Below, piece after piece: positions 45,251 through 57,009 of a stretch of 64,000 bases of DNA (position 1 is its first letter; every line of letters begins with the position of its first letter). Source of the stretch: Gnetum montanum (taxonomy: Eukaryota > Streptophyta > Gnetopsida > Gnetales > Gnetaceae); the NCBI GenBank assembly GCA_015680685.1, contig MNCI01026977.1, positions 39,634 through 103,633 on the forward strand, written 5' to 3'. The position numbers and the translations under genes were made by a program. Under the pieces are notes generated by a model that saw only the letters and a program-made list of their open reading frames with translations, did no database searches and was not told where the DNA came from.

Positions 45251-46119
45251 TGATCAATCATGTTTTGATTTTCTCTGATATCTGATATTGGAGCCTCGAT
45301 ATTAGATACCCAATATTGGAGCCCAAGACATGATGTTGAACATCCGATATCATGGGGTATATGCTGGCCTATAGATATAGCACTTGAGCTCACAATTTTT
45401 ATATTAGTTTTTGTCATCAATTGTGAAGCTCTTACAATTTGTTTTCTCCAGAGTTAGAATATTTTATGAGTGCCTCTAGTAGTAGTCTAAGTGTGTACAA
45501 ATCTTTGTTTTAGAACTAATGTACCTAAGCATAGCAATGTGATGGGAATAAAAACTAACCTTTTTTTTATCATCCTTGTAGCACTAAGAATAGATTAATG
45601 TTTCTTTGATGCATTTAATATTCATGCACTTTATTTTCATGTACTTTACTTTAATGCACTTTAATTAAGAAATTAATTTCCACTTGTTAATGAACACAAG
45701 CATGACCACTTCAAGCATACATGTAGCACTTGGTAACCCAAAAATGCTTAACATTTGGTAACCCAGCAGTGCTGCATGCATTCAGGATGTGTCTAGAGAG
45801 TGGAAACAGGTACTTGTGTTAAGCTAGCTAGGCAATAGATTAATCAGATAATTAAATTCCTATACTTTTCATTCTTTTCTTAGGTGATTAAAATTGTAAA
45901 ACAAAAAATGATAAAAATCACGTGCCTCAGTTATACTTAAACCATATCCTTTAGCTTCACAAGTGCAGTTTGGAAGATAATGAATGTTCTCTATGTCCAT
46001 TTCACTTCTTAGAGGATTAGTGCACTTATGAACTATAGGTCCATGAAATTCGATTAGATTGCATGTGAACACTTTAGTGATTTGTATGGTTGGGCATAGG
46101 GGTACCTTGTCGCTCATCA
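45251..46119 (+). mobile_element. 3' LTR of C3 (type C)
   Basis: TGATCAATCATG to CGCTCATCA, 869 bases, colinear with 36062-36935. U3 again has GATATTGGAGC repeated, before CTATAGATATAG at the TATA position. Confidence 0.85.
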
Positions 46120-46463
46120 CTGGTAAACTGTTGATGAAGCCAAGGCTAAAATACATTTTGCATAAATTGAGGCTAATAATTTACAAAATTAATTGCAATC
46201 TAAAACACAAACAACTATGAAACTTGAGAAACAACTATAGAGTACCCAAGATCAATTGAAGCGAAAAGAAGTTTCACTTCCACTTTCAACCTTAAGCACT
46301 TCTTTGGTCACTGCTCCCGAAGTCACACAATCACTTCAGATTTCTAAAGTTCTATCCACTATAAATGATGTAATGTAAGATCTTGAAATTCTTATTTAAG
46401 GTTTTTTCATAGTTCTTGGGTCACTTGTTATTGAGATGGAGCAATCCCTATTCCTTTTACCTC
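46120..46463 (+). pseudogene. Coiled-coil-like coding fragment between C3 and C4
   Basis: Reads VDEAKAKIHFA, NNLQN, QSKTQTTMKLEKQL, STQDQLKRKEVSLPLSTLS and APEVTQSLQISKVLSTINDV in one frame with a few stops. It continues the helical style of 35931-36061 and is cut by C4 at 46464. Probably part of an older, unidentified gene or element. Confidence 0.5.
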
Positions 46464-47228
46464 TGATGAATCGTGTTTTTCCTAGGTTCCAATATCAAAG
46501 CCCCAATATTATAGCACATGCTATGTTATCAAATATCTAATATCATGGGATGCATGCCTTCCTATAAATACAACACTTGGATGCATGATTCATCCCATAT
46601 TTCAAGTAGTTTTAGTGAAGCTCTTGTAGTTTTTTCCTTCCAAAAGTTAGAATATTTTTTGAGTGCCCATAGTAGGATTCAAAGATGTATATAGATCTTT
46701 ATTCAAGCACTAATGTACCTAAGCACCTCAGTGTGAATGGTAATAAAGAGAAGCTTTTCTAATCAAACCTTGTAGCACTTGGAATAGATTAATGTTTTCT
46801 TATACATTTATTATCCATGAACTTTATTTTAATGAATTCTAATTAAGTAATTAATATTGATTAAATAATAAACATAAGCACAACCACTTCAAGCATACGT
46901 TTAACACTTGGTAATCCCAGTAACACTTAATACTTGGTAACCTAGTAGTGCTATAACATGTTCAGGATGTGCATGGAAAGTAGGAATGGATGCTTATGTT
47001 AGGATTAGTTAAATATTAGCTATTTATTAACTAATTAAGAATTTAATTACTTTATTCTTATTCTTAGACAACTTAAATCATAAAAGATAAAATGTTAAAA
47101 ATTAGATGCATCAGTTACAGTTAACCATATGCTTGTACCTCACATGTGGAATGGAGAATTCAACCAGATCACTTAGTGAACACTAGTGATTTGTATGGTT
47201 GGGTGTAGGGTATACTCTCTGCTCATCA
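46464..47228 (+). mobile_element. 5' LTR of C4
   Basis: 765 bases; about 70 bases are deleted relative to the 3' LTR near 47160. U3 has AATATTATAGC and ATCAAATATC/GATATC-like words before CCTATAAATACAAC. Ends TGCTCATCA. Confidence 0.87.
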
Positions 47229-47229
47229 T

Positions 47230-47247
47230 TGGCATCATTACCAAGGA
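47230..47247 (+). other. Primer-binding site of C4 (tRNA-Asp type)
   Basis: TGGCATCATTACCAAGGA, one base after the LTR, differing from the tRNA-Asp complement mainly by transitions. Confidence 0.75.
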
Positions 47248-47378
47248 CTTTAATTAGCTATGTGCACTATCTAAGACTTAGTAAAATTATTTAAAGACAT
47301 TGTAACAAACTTGTCAAAGCTAAATAATTCAACTAACCAAGTATATTACAAGCACACTATTTTTCTTGATAAGCTAAA

Positions 47379-49820
47379 ATGTCCTCTTCTCATAGGGTTG
47401 ATTCTATATCACTAATTGAGCATACATCTAATCAACAAAGGTGTGAGAAGACAAATCTGCTAGTGGCCCAACAATGTAGAGTGGTATATACTCATCTTGC
47501 ATTAAGATGAATAGCTGTGGTGGAGGGACATGGAGGGCAACATCATGTTGCTACTCGATCGATTAGTTCCTGCAATGCTACTCCAAACTCTTATGAGGCT
47601 AGGCATCTAAGGGATCAATGCAAAATACATTATGCAAGACAATGACTATCAGGACTACTATTCCATTGAAGCACAACACAAGAAAGATCGACAATAGGAG
47701 ATGTGCTATGAAGCATTGAAGGGAAAATGGTTTAATAACCCCTTATTCCTATTGGGATAGAAAGATAGAGAGGATCCCTTCTCTAGGGTTCTCATTTTAG
47801 TAACTCTCCTCCTCTTGGTTTCAATGAAGGGGGTCTGAACCAGAATTTATAGTCCACTATAAATAATCCTGGTTTGAGCAAGAACGGGTTCCATGATCAT
47901 GGGGAATCCAAAGGTGATATTCATGGTAGGAACAAGGATAAGCATCATGATGATGATAGACATGATGATCATGGCCATGAGAAAAGAAGAGGGAATAGCA
48001 AGAACCATGCTAGTGTTGGCTCTCCATCCTCTTCTTCACCTTTGACATCCTCTTCTTCCTCCTCTAGCTTTAATCGAAGTTGTAGAGGATGTGATTGTGA
48101 TGGAGGTGATTGGCAGGACAAAGATGATTGTAGGGCCCATCAAACTAGTAGAGACTAAGGGCATGGGCATTCAAGGAAGGCCTACCACCATGAAAGAAGG
48201 GGCAACATAGGGCATCATGGTCATCAAAGAGGCTATGCCTATGATGAGCCTTTGCTTGCAACTCGAAATATGTTGAACAACATAGAGGCCATGAGGATCC
48301 CAACAAGGCATGTGAAAGATAGTAGAATCAAGCAATTAGATATGAAAAATATCCCCAAGCTTTCAGAAGGATACAACTTAGATCCACATAATCATCTTCA
48401 AGCCATTCATGATACCTATGTCTTATAGAACATCAAAAATGAATGGCAAAAGTTATAGCTATTCCCAATTATACTAATTAAGGAAGCTAAAAGTTGGTAC
48501 TAGTCTTTGGAGTCAAAATTAATTCGTCGATGGAGCATGATGCTTAAGTTCTTCAATGATAAGTATCAAACGTACTCTCGAGTTTCCAAGTTGAAAAAGA
48601 AGATCCAAGGTTGAAAATAAGGAATACGTGAACCCTTCGATGTAGCCATGGGCAAATACTATTTTCTCTTGTACCAATTTACTAGCCATGATTATTCTCA
48701 AAGGGAGTAGCTCTACCATATCATAGATGGGCTTTGCATAGAAACAATGAGAACTCTTGGGGTCTATGCCCAAGGGAGACTTTCAGAACTTAGAGTCCAT
48801 TAGATCCAAAGGCTCATTGAGTAGGTTGCCAAAGAAAAAGGAGAGTTGAAAAAGTGGAAAAGTGTGAAGGACTACAATTAGGATCCTTCCATTAGAAAAA
48901 GGAAGGCCTAGTTTTGTGACAATGAGAAGGAGGCACCACTTAATGAAGTGGTGTGGTGAAATACCTTATTGACTCAAAAGTATTTTTTCAAAATTTTGGC
49001 TAAGGTAGATAAAATGTGGGACTCTTTGGATGAAAAATTCCAAATCACTCTAAAAATAGCAAAGGAATCCAAAAAGCAAAGTAGTGATCATGATTGTAGG
49101 AGAAGGAAGGAAGTTGAACGTGCCCACCAAAAGGGTAAGGGAAAAACTGCTATCATAGAGGAGGTTGTGGACTTCGAATTAGATGATGATGGTGCATGTG
49201 ACATTTTCCACTAAAAGCATCCTAAAGGATGTTGTCCCACTATGTCACACTTGTAGAAGTCTGGGTATATGCTCTAAATCCTAGATTGGCAAGAAGGTAA
49301 GTACCTAAAAGGTTTTCTTATCCTCAAGGCAATCCCAAGAAGTTCCACCAACAACAAACCTACTATCTAAGTGGAGCTCCACCACAACATTATGACTAGT
49401 ATCATCAGTGGTAGCACCCACAATTGTGGGGGATGCCACCACCAAGGTAGAATTACCCTTACTAACTAGTTGATCCATATGAATACTATGTTTAGCAACC
49501 CATTTCTCTGCATGACTCTTCTAGTCATGCTTCATTTTAGCATCACTACTATCCTTTGAGTACTATAGAGCGCAATCACTAAGAGGAAAATCCCAATTTC
49601 CTCACTACCCTCCTTAGCCTTCTACACATGTCCCTCCACCCTCAACTCAATTACCATTTTCTCCATTAATGTAGGATGAAATTCTAGCCATGTTGCAGCA
49701 ACATAATACCACCATGGCTATTAACCTATAACCATCTTCGTAACTAAGTAATTTGGAGAACAAATCCAGAAAAAGACCATTCTTTTGAATCAACAGTCCT
49801 ACAAAGCCATCATAGACATA
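47379..49820 (+). pseudogene. Gag of C4
   Basis: Starts MSSSHR. N-terminal domain words lie near 47500-47690. The open stretch 47874-48158 holds a His/Asp-rich segment (HDDDRHDDHGHEKRR) and a Ser run. The capsid region includes LDMKNIPKLSEGYNLDP and YQTYSRVSKLKKKIQ. KVDKMWDSLDEKFQ precedes a decayed zinc knuckle (DDGACDIF, then KHPKGCCP, about 49190-49240). Many stops. Confidence 0.75.
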
Positions 49821-50430
49821 TGTGGCTGATAGCCTTACCTCTCCCTCATCCTATACATCTATATCATTTGTGTCCCCTTCAAACCAAATGCCTTCCAAAG
49901 TATATACCATCATGTTGACCCATGTGGTAATTGATTGGATAAAGGCTAGCCACCTTCCTAGGAAAAGATATGATCATGGGAGTCTCTTTATCTACCTACA
50001 AATCCCTGGAAATGAGCTGTATAAGGCTCTTTTAGATTCAATTTCTAGTGTAAATATGATTTCCCATGAGATGTACAAAGCCTAGAACCTACCTTCAATT
50101 AAGAAGAGTAACATTTGTCTTGAGTTGGTAGATCATTCCATCACTGTTTCCTTAAGATTGGTGGAGGACATTGTGATCACCATTTATGGGTGATCCTATT
50201 CTACTAACTTCCTAGTGATCTATGTTGATAATTGCAAGGGGGAGTTCCCCATCATCATGGGAAGGGCTTGGTTAAGAACTATTGATGCATGATTGGGAAT
50301 CAAAGACCTCTCCTTGGAGATTTCCATGGAAAATAATTTTAGGAAGATAGAAAAGAAGCATGTTCCATGCATCATGTACAATGACATAAGGTGCAACTGT
50401 GCATAGAAACTATGGTTTATGAAAATCACA
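49821..50430 (+). pseudogene. Aspartic protease of C4
   Basis: Catalytic segment KALLDSISSVNMISHEMYKA (about 50025-50085), with D-S-I where the family has D-S/T-G. Then LVEDIVITIYG and FPIIMGRAWLRTIDA. Open from 49822 to 50085, then stops. Confidence 0.72.
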
Positions 50431-50690
50431 ACATGCAGGCAGTGTTCAGATGTATCTAAAATTCAAAGGTGCATGTCTGAAATAGTCATAAAATAGAAGG
50501 ACAACCAATGGTTGGCAACTGATCCTAATAGTAGCTTAGCAATATGCATGGAACCAACTAAGAGCTTAACGAGTGCCTATGTTGAAGGAATGGATGAATT
50601 GGAGTAAGTTCATCATCAACTCTCTAATGATGAACTTGATGAGACTAATTGAAAAGAGTTGGAGATCCTAGAAAGTTTCAAATAGAAGCC
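50431..50690 (+). pseudogene. Protease-RT linker of C4
   Basis: Matches the linkers of C2 and C3; broken by stops and shifts. Confidence 0.45.
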
Positions 50691-51560
50691 CCTTAAGCTA
50701 AAACATTTATTGACTAGAATGGAATATGTCTTTTTGAACAATGGGAAGCTAGTTATTATCAATGCCAACATTGCTCCTATGCAGAAAAAGAAGCTATTGG
50801 AGGTGATCAAAAAATGGCCAAAAACCTTTGCTTGGTCATATCCTAAACTCACTAGAATTGATCCTAGGATATGCCAGCACCACATCTACATAAATCCTTC
50901 CATGAACCTAAAGAGGTAGCTGTAGCAATGGTTGAATCGCAAACTCAAGTAAATCATCAAGGAGAAGATTGAATAACTCCTCAAGGTGGGGTTCATCTAT
51001 CCCATTGTGGATAGCAAGTGGGTTAGCCTACTTGTGATAGTGCCAAAGAAAGGTGGCAAATGGAGGGCTTGTATCAACTTCAAGCTATTAAACATGGAGA
51101 CTTACAAAGATCATTTCCTATTGCCATTTGTAGATCATATGTTGGACATCATTTTGGGCATTGCTTTATATCTTTCAAGATGGTTATAGTGGCTATAACC
51201 AAATCCAGATTGCACCAAAAGATCAAGTCAAAACGACATTCACAAGTCCTTGGGGGACTTTTACATACAAAAAGATGTTATTTGTTCTAGGTAATGCCCC
51301 TAAAACCTTCCAATACCTTGTCATGAGCATCTTTGAAAAACAAATCCATCGCAGGATGGGATTCTTCATGGATTACTTCTCCACCTATGGGACTACATTT
51401 GAGTAAGCCTTGGATTGTCTTAAGTAAGTGCTAAAAAGATGTATGGAGACAAACCTTCAAATTAACTAGTAGAAAATCCATCTAATGATCTAGGAAGGCA
51501 TTATTTTGGGGCATAAAATATCTTAAAAAGGGATTAAGGTGGACCCTAAAAAAATAAGGA
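50691..51560 (+). pseudogene. Reverse transcriptase of C4
   Basis: Reads YVFLNNGKLVIINANIAPMQ, FAWSYPKLTRIDPRICQHHI, WVSLLVIVPKKGGKWR then ACINFKLLN, GYSGYNQIQIAPKDQ and TTFTSPWGTFTYKKM. The catalytic region is FFMDYFSTYG, where the second Asp of MDD is Tyr, so the active site is lost. A frameshift lies near 51170. Confidence 0.78.
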
Positions 51561-52100
51561 TCATCCAAGGAATTACCAGATAGCTAGAAATAGTCAAAGA
51601 TGTGAGGTCATATCTTTGACACACTGGCTACTACTAGTGATTCATAGAGAATTTTTCTCATATTACTAAACCATTAGTGAAGCTGATAAAGAAGGATGCT
51701 CCATTGTTTACCTGACTGGTCCAGACCATTCCACATTATGATAGATGCATCAAATTATGTCCTAGGAGCCATGACCACATAGTTGGATGATAAAAAACAT
51801 TCTTACTACATCCACTATGTGTGCTAAAGCATTATGGGTGTATAGTTGAATTACACCACAACAAAAAAAGAATTAATGACACTATTGTTTACCTTGGAGA
51901 AATTTAGGCACTATGTGCTTAGGTACAAGGTGTTTGTGCACATAGACCTTAGTGTAATCTGGTTCCTCATGAACAAATCAATGTTGAGTCCTCATGTCAT
52001 ACGATGGCTTGTGATATCATAGAAATTTAATCTTGCAATGGTAGATTGAATGGAAACTGAGAACATCATCATTGACCACTTACCTTAGTTGTGATGGGAC
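51561..52100 (+). pseudogene. RT connection and RNase H of C4
   Basis: Matches 23940-24520 of C2 but lacks about 25 codons (the KECESAFQELKQKL region) next to KKDAPLFT near 51700. RNase H start lies near MIDASNYVLGA. Stops present. Confidence 0.65.
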
Positions 52101-53845
52101 AACAAAGAGGAGGAGATTCCATTATTTGATCAATTTCCTAATGAACTCCTCTTTGTTGGGGATATAACTAAACAAATGCCTAATGAGCCTAACCAATATG
52201 ATGGCATTCTAATGGCCTGGTTCATTGGTATGTCCTTGATGCTAATCAACTACACACTTTCTAAGATGCTCACAAGGGCCCTTGTGGGGGCCACTATGCT
52301 GAGAGATGCATGACCATTAAGATCCTAATGGTAGGGTATTACTGGCCAACACTCTTCAAGGATACTTACCAATTCATCTGTTCTTGTGAATGTTTTCAAC
52401 ATGATGGTGGAATGACCACGTGTATGGAGAAACCTTAGCAATGGATCCAACAACTAGAACCCTTCAACATTTCGGGCATTGGCTTTATGAGTTCCATCTA
52501 TCACATCCCCATTCCCAAATGATGTTGCTACCTAATGAAGATGGTGTCTCCTCATAACGTGTGTTATTGTTATCTTAACAAGACCTGAAAGGGTAGTTGT
52601 AATTGAGACCCGAAAGGGCATGTTGTAATAATGGACATGTCTCTTGAGGTAACCTTTGGGGGGGTGACCAAAGGCATTTATACCCAGGTTTAGAGGTCAT
52701 GCCAACATGGAGTGGCGAAGTTGGTATGGGCAAGTCATGAAAGTCAAGTGAAGTGGGATAGGAAGTGGATTGGCCATCCCTTCTATTTGGGTTATAGATG
52801 CCAAAGGAAGAAAACCCTAAGGAACACTCTCAAAGCATGATTTGAATATGCTATTCCATATCAATAAAGCATTATTTTCTTTATCTTTCTACATTTTTCA
52901 TTTTATTTTCATTATACATGATGTTGAATATCACATATAGTTCACATTTGGTATATTCTCTTCGTACACATAATGTCTAATATATCGTATATTTGACATT
53001 TGTCGTGACATTTGGGGATGGGATATTGCACCATCACATCCATGTTAAATAAAAAGGCATACATCATTGTCACTATTGAATATTGTACAAAATGAATAGA
53101 AGTAGTAGTTATCATCAACTATGCATCTTCTACAACTGCTTGGTTTGTACAAAAAAATTTTGTCAATAGGTTTGGTATGCCACGTGCAATTATTTCTGAC
53201 AATGGTACTCACTTTATAGGCACTACCTTTCAAAAGCTCATGCAACACTTGGAAGTAAAACATAAATTAAAAACACCCTACCACCCCCAAGCTAAAGGTC
53301 AAGCTGAGGTTATGAATAGGAAGATCACTAAAATCTTAACAAGAACAATTAGCAAATATAAGAGAGAATAGAGAAACAAACTTAATGATGCCCTTTGGGC
53401 CTGCTACTCCACATGGAAACTCCCTAGAGGCTACTCTCCCTATGAGTTGGTGTATGGAAAATTTCCAACTCTTCCTATTTAGTCTAATCTCTATACCCTT
53501 TCAATAGCTTGTGACCTTGACCTAAGTCTAGCACAAAAAGAAAGACTAATGAACCTCAACTTGCTAGACAAGAACTGATTGGTAGCCCTGTCATCTAAAC
53601 AGCTACATAAGACATTCAATAAGCAATGTCATGTCCTCAAAGTAAGGAAGGTAAAATTTCAACTGGGAGATAAGATCATTTACCGGAAACCCACACATAA
53701 AGAACTAAGTTCCAAACATTGCAGAAAAGGGCCTTAAATCATTTATGAAACCTTTCCTTCTAGGGCCATGCTGATATACAAACCTAAAACTCCAAATAAG
53801 AAACTGTTGATCAACATGTAATAAATTAAACCTTTCGATGAGCCT
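52101..53845 (+). pseudogene. Integrase of C4, interrupted by a solo LTR
   Basis: N-terminal region HKGPCGGHYAERCMTIKIL then GYYWPTLFKDTYQF after a deletion near 52210. The reading is split at 52498 and resumes at 53036 with KKAYIIVTIEYCTK. The core is well kept: MPRAIISDNGTHFIG has the second catalytic Asp and TPYHPQAKGQAEV the Glu. The C-terminal module is traced to about 53820. Confidence 0.8.
52499..53030 (+). mobile_element. Solo LTR of another family, inside C4 integrase
   Basis: 532 bases flanked by the duplication CCATC (52494-52498 and 53031-53035). Begins TATCACATCCCC (probably a decayed TGTCACATCCCC) and ends GGATATTGCA. The ends form an imperfect inverted repeat (CATTCCCAAATG against CATTTGGGGATGG). 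TTTATACCC near 52679 and AATAAAGC near 52865 fit a promoter and polyadenylation signal. The uninterrupted integrase of C3 (about 42340) is the empty site. The TGTCACATCC style suggests a chromovirus LTR; orientation is inferred from TATA and AATAAA. Confidence 0.75.
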
Positions 53846-53919
53846 AAAAAAGCTAGTGACTGCAACACCTCCTCGGATGAATAGGCATGCTCAATATTTT
53901 AGATCTTATTCTTCCAATT

Positions 53920-53934
53920 CAATCATGGGGGAGA
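53920..53934 (+). other. Internal PPT-like run after integrase, C4
   Basis: CAATCATGGGGGAGA, equivalent to the runs in C2 and C3. Confidence 0.6.
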
Positions 53935-56163
53935 TGGCCATCCAGGCTAAATTAGTCAAAGTGGCTTAGTTTTTACACTCTTTTTTTTACACTTTTTTAT
54001 TTTTACATCTTTTTGTTTTATACCATTTTTTATTTTACAACACCGTTAGTACATTTTTCTCTTTCTTACATATTTTACAATTTCTTCTATATTTTACTTT
54101 ATTTGGTTTGAATTTTTCATATGTTTTTCTTATGCTTTTTTATCTTATTTTTCCTTTATTACCAACAAGACATAGTGTAATTATAGCTGTTATTGATGGT
54201 GATTTGTACTATAATGTTATTTGATTGCTAATGTCTAGATTATAACTTTGAATTTTGTATTGATAACTAAGACATGGTTTCTTTTTCATGAAACAAGTAG
54301 TGAGTCCATGTCATCCACCAGTTCGCAAATTCTATGATGTTTCTTATTTTGGAAAAATGAAGTTCCTTATTTAATGAAACTTTTAACAAACTTGAGACCT
54401 TGATAGTTTCCAAACTTGGAAAAGATTAAATGGATAGACAAGAATGTGACTTCAAGGGAATTCAATGCTCTCTGTACTTGCCTACCCTCTTGAGTACATG
54501 AGTGTTTTCATGGATTTCTCATAATTTTGCTATTGACCAATAATAGGAAGTTGAAGTCTTTGCATGGTGTGGTTCCCATCCAAAAATCACAAAAATATAA
54601 AATCAAAAAAATAATAAAATGATAGGAATTCAAATCACACCCCTTAGACTCAAAAATGGGCTACATGCACTAGTTATGAGACTAGAAAGACATGTTACTC
54701 ATGCCTGAAGTTCTCCTCTAACTAATGCCCTTTCTCACTTCCTACTTCTCTTTTCTTCTCTTTAAGGAATGGTGATTGATATGTAGGAGCATTCTTACCT
54801 CTTAAGGGGGGATTGATCTGAGAGTATCAATGCAAAGTCATTGAAAGTGGTTGGTTTTGATATGGACTAAGGATGCACTTTATTGGGTCATCTTAACCAT
54901 AACATCCATAAGGGACTCATGTGACCACAATTCAAGACTCCATTCCATTGTCTCTTCATCTACTACTACTTTCCATAATTCACCTCACTACCAATTTTTA
55001 ATGATTTTTTTTGATGTATTAGTTTGATATGTCAAAATTCTTAGGTAGGTTCTTACGGTATTTAGTACTTAACTTTCTACAACCATTAATGAACCATGGG
55101 GCCCATGAACTCCTTGGTTTAAAGGCATGCAAGGGCATTATGGCCGTGAGCCTACTTTGGGGTGGATCCATTTACATACCTTTTAATTGGACTAGTTCAG
55201 TTCCTTATCCTTAGGCATTTTTGTGATCACACCTTTTGTGCACACCATTGGTGACATCTGATTATGCACTCCAAAATGTTCTCCAATGAAAAACTCTTTT
55301 TTCTATGAATTATCTAACCCTCTTCAAGCATTTCATCATATTCATGGCTTTTCTAGCTCCCCAAGAACTTCAAGTTTGTGATTAATTTTTTTCCCTTATC
55401 TTTAATGTTGAAAATTTTTAGAGTCTAGAATTGCTTGTCTGATATACCTTATTTTTCAACCCTACCACTATTGAAGGTATGCTCTACATTGTGGGGGCCA
55501 CAAACCTTAGGTTTTTGGCCAAAGTTTTTTTTTTCAAAATTTTTCTCGCTCCCACAAGGGTTTAATGAATAAAATAACATTAAAATCATTCATTTATGCA
55601 AGTTAAACCCTTTTAGTAAACTCTAATAGCCACAAAAATAAAATAATATTAAAATAATCAATCTACCATGATCACAACTTAGCCAAGTGTAACTATCTAA
55701 AGAGAAAAGGTGCCTAAATGTTATAAGTTACACGTCACATGCTAATCCTTGATTCTACTGTGATCATAGATGGCACTGAAAGGGAAGCATGGACTAGAAG
55801 CAAGATAGTCCCAACCGAGGGACAAGTGGCCTGGAGCTAGAAGGGATTAACAACCTGAATAGCCTTAGGAGCAAGTATCAAAAGCCCATACAACAAGACC
55901 TCTTTGGAACCATTTAATCTTCTCCCTTGTCTTCAAGCTACTAGAGGGTTTTAGGTGACAATTTGTTTGTCAAGGTGTTCGATTTTGTTGTCATGAACAT
56001 CAAATTTTCTAAAAGATTGGAAATTTGTACGCTTGGGCACTTATTGTCTATTTGTTTGATTTGAGTCAATTCATGTGTGAGTTAGTCAATAATCCCATAA
56101 TTTTCCAATATTTTATAAATAAATTATTCCTCCTTTTGTTTGCTCGAGGATGAGTTTTCATTC
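53935..56163 (+). other. Spacer and 3' region of C4 (ORF2 lost)
   Basis: T-rich tract (53960-54160), one A-rich cassette (54556-54645), the conserved box at 55150-55176, then CACAACTTAGCCAAGTGTAA (about 55672). The 3' untranslated words follow (about 55970-56040). Neither ORF2 nor the palindrome/TATA module is present. A 62-codon frame over the box (55029-55214) reads SLLWGGSIYI. Confidence 0.65.
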
Positions 56164-56176
56164 AGTCATGGGGGTA
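56164..56176 (+). other. Polypurine tract of C4
   Basis: AGTCATGGGGGTA directly before TGATGAATC, identical to C2 and M2. Confidence 0.85.
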
Positions 56177-57009
56177 TGATGAATCATTTTTTTCCTAGGC
56201 CCTAACATCAGAGACCCAATATTATAGCACATGCTATGTTATCAAATATTTGATATCATGGGATGTGTGCTTGCCTATAAATACAACACATGGGTGCATG
56301 ATTTATCCCATCTTTTAGTTAGTTGTAGTGAAGCTCTTGTAGTTTTTTCCTTCTAAAAGTTAGAATATTTTTTGAGTGTCCATAGTAAGAGTCAAAGAAG
56401 TGTATGGATCTTTATTCAAGCACTGATGTACCTGAGCACCTCAGTTTGAATAGTAATAAAGACAAGCTTTTTTGATCAAACTTTCAGCACTTGGAATAGA
56501 TTAATGTTTCCTTATGCATTTATTAGTCATGCACTTTACTTTAATGAATTCTAATTAATTAATTAATATTGATTAAATAACAAACATAAGTATGACCACT
56601 TTGAGCATATGTTTAATGCTTGGTAATCTTAGTAGTGCTTAACACTGGGTAACCCAATAGCGCTATAACGTGTTCAAGATGTGTATGGAAAGTGGGAATG
56701 GATGCTTATGTTAGGATTAGTTAAATATTAGCTAGGTATTAGACTAATTAAGCATTTAATTACTTTATTCTTGTTCTTAGGAAACTTAAATCATAAAAGA
56801 TAAAATGATAAAAATTAGATGCCTTGGTTACACTTAACCATACACTTTCACCTCACAAGTGGAATTGAGAAGATAATGATCATGTCCTTCATATTCACCT
56901 CATAGACCCAGTGTACTTAGAAAACTAAAGTCTATGAAATTCGATTGGATTTCTTAGTGAACGCTAGTGATTCCTATGGTTGAGTGTAGTGTATACTCAC
57001 TACTCATCA
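56177..57009 (+). mobile_element. 3' LTR of C4
   Basis: 833 bases from TGATGAATC to CTACTCATCA, colinear with the 5' LTR. U3 has CAATATTATAGC and AATATTTGATATC words upstream of CCTATAAATACAAC. Confidence 0.9.

Larger units (their letters stand above)
36062..46119 (+). mobile_element. Athila-like element C3 (no ORF2)
   Basis: LTRs at 36062-36935 and 45251-46119 enclose PBS, gag, protease, RT, RNase H, integrase, spacer and PPT in plus orientation. ORF2 and its internal promoter are missing. All genes carry many stops and shifts, so it is older than C2. The 5' LTR start is decayed (TTAATTTATCATG in place of TGATCAATCATG), and I could not find a convincing target duplication. Confidence 0.85.
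46464..57009 (+). mobile_element. Athila-like element C4 (no ORF2)
   Basis: LTRs 46464-47228 and 56177-57009 with TGATGAATC starts, flanked by a perfect 5-base target duplication ACCTC (46459-46463, 57010-57014). It holds PBS, gag, protease, RT, RNase H, integrase, spacer and PPT, but no ORF2. A 532-base solo LTR is inserted in integrase, and there are internal deletions in RNase H and the integrase N-terminus. Confidence 0.9.

Noticed and set aside
52499-53030. MITE-type DNA transposon
   Set aside because: The inverted ends suggested this, but the 5-base duplication, TG/CA-like ends, TATA and AATAAA fit a solo LTR better.
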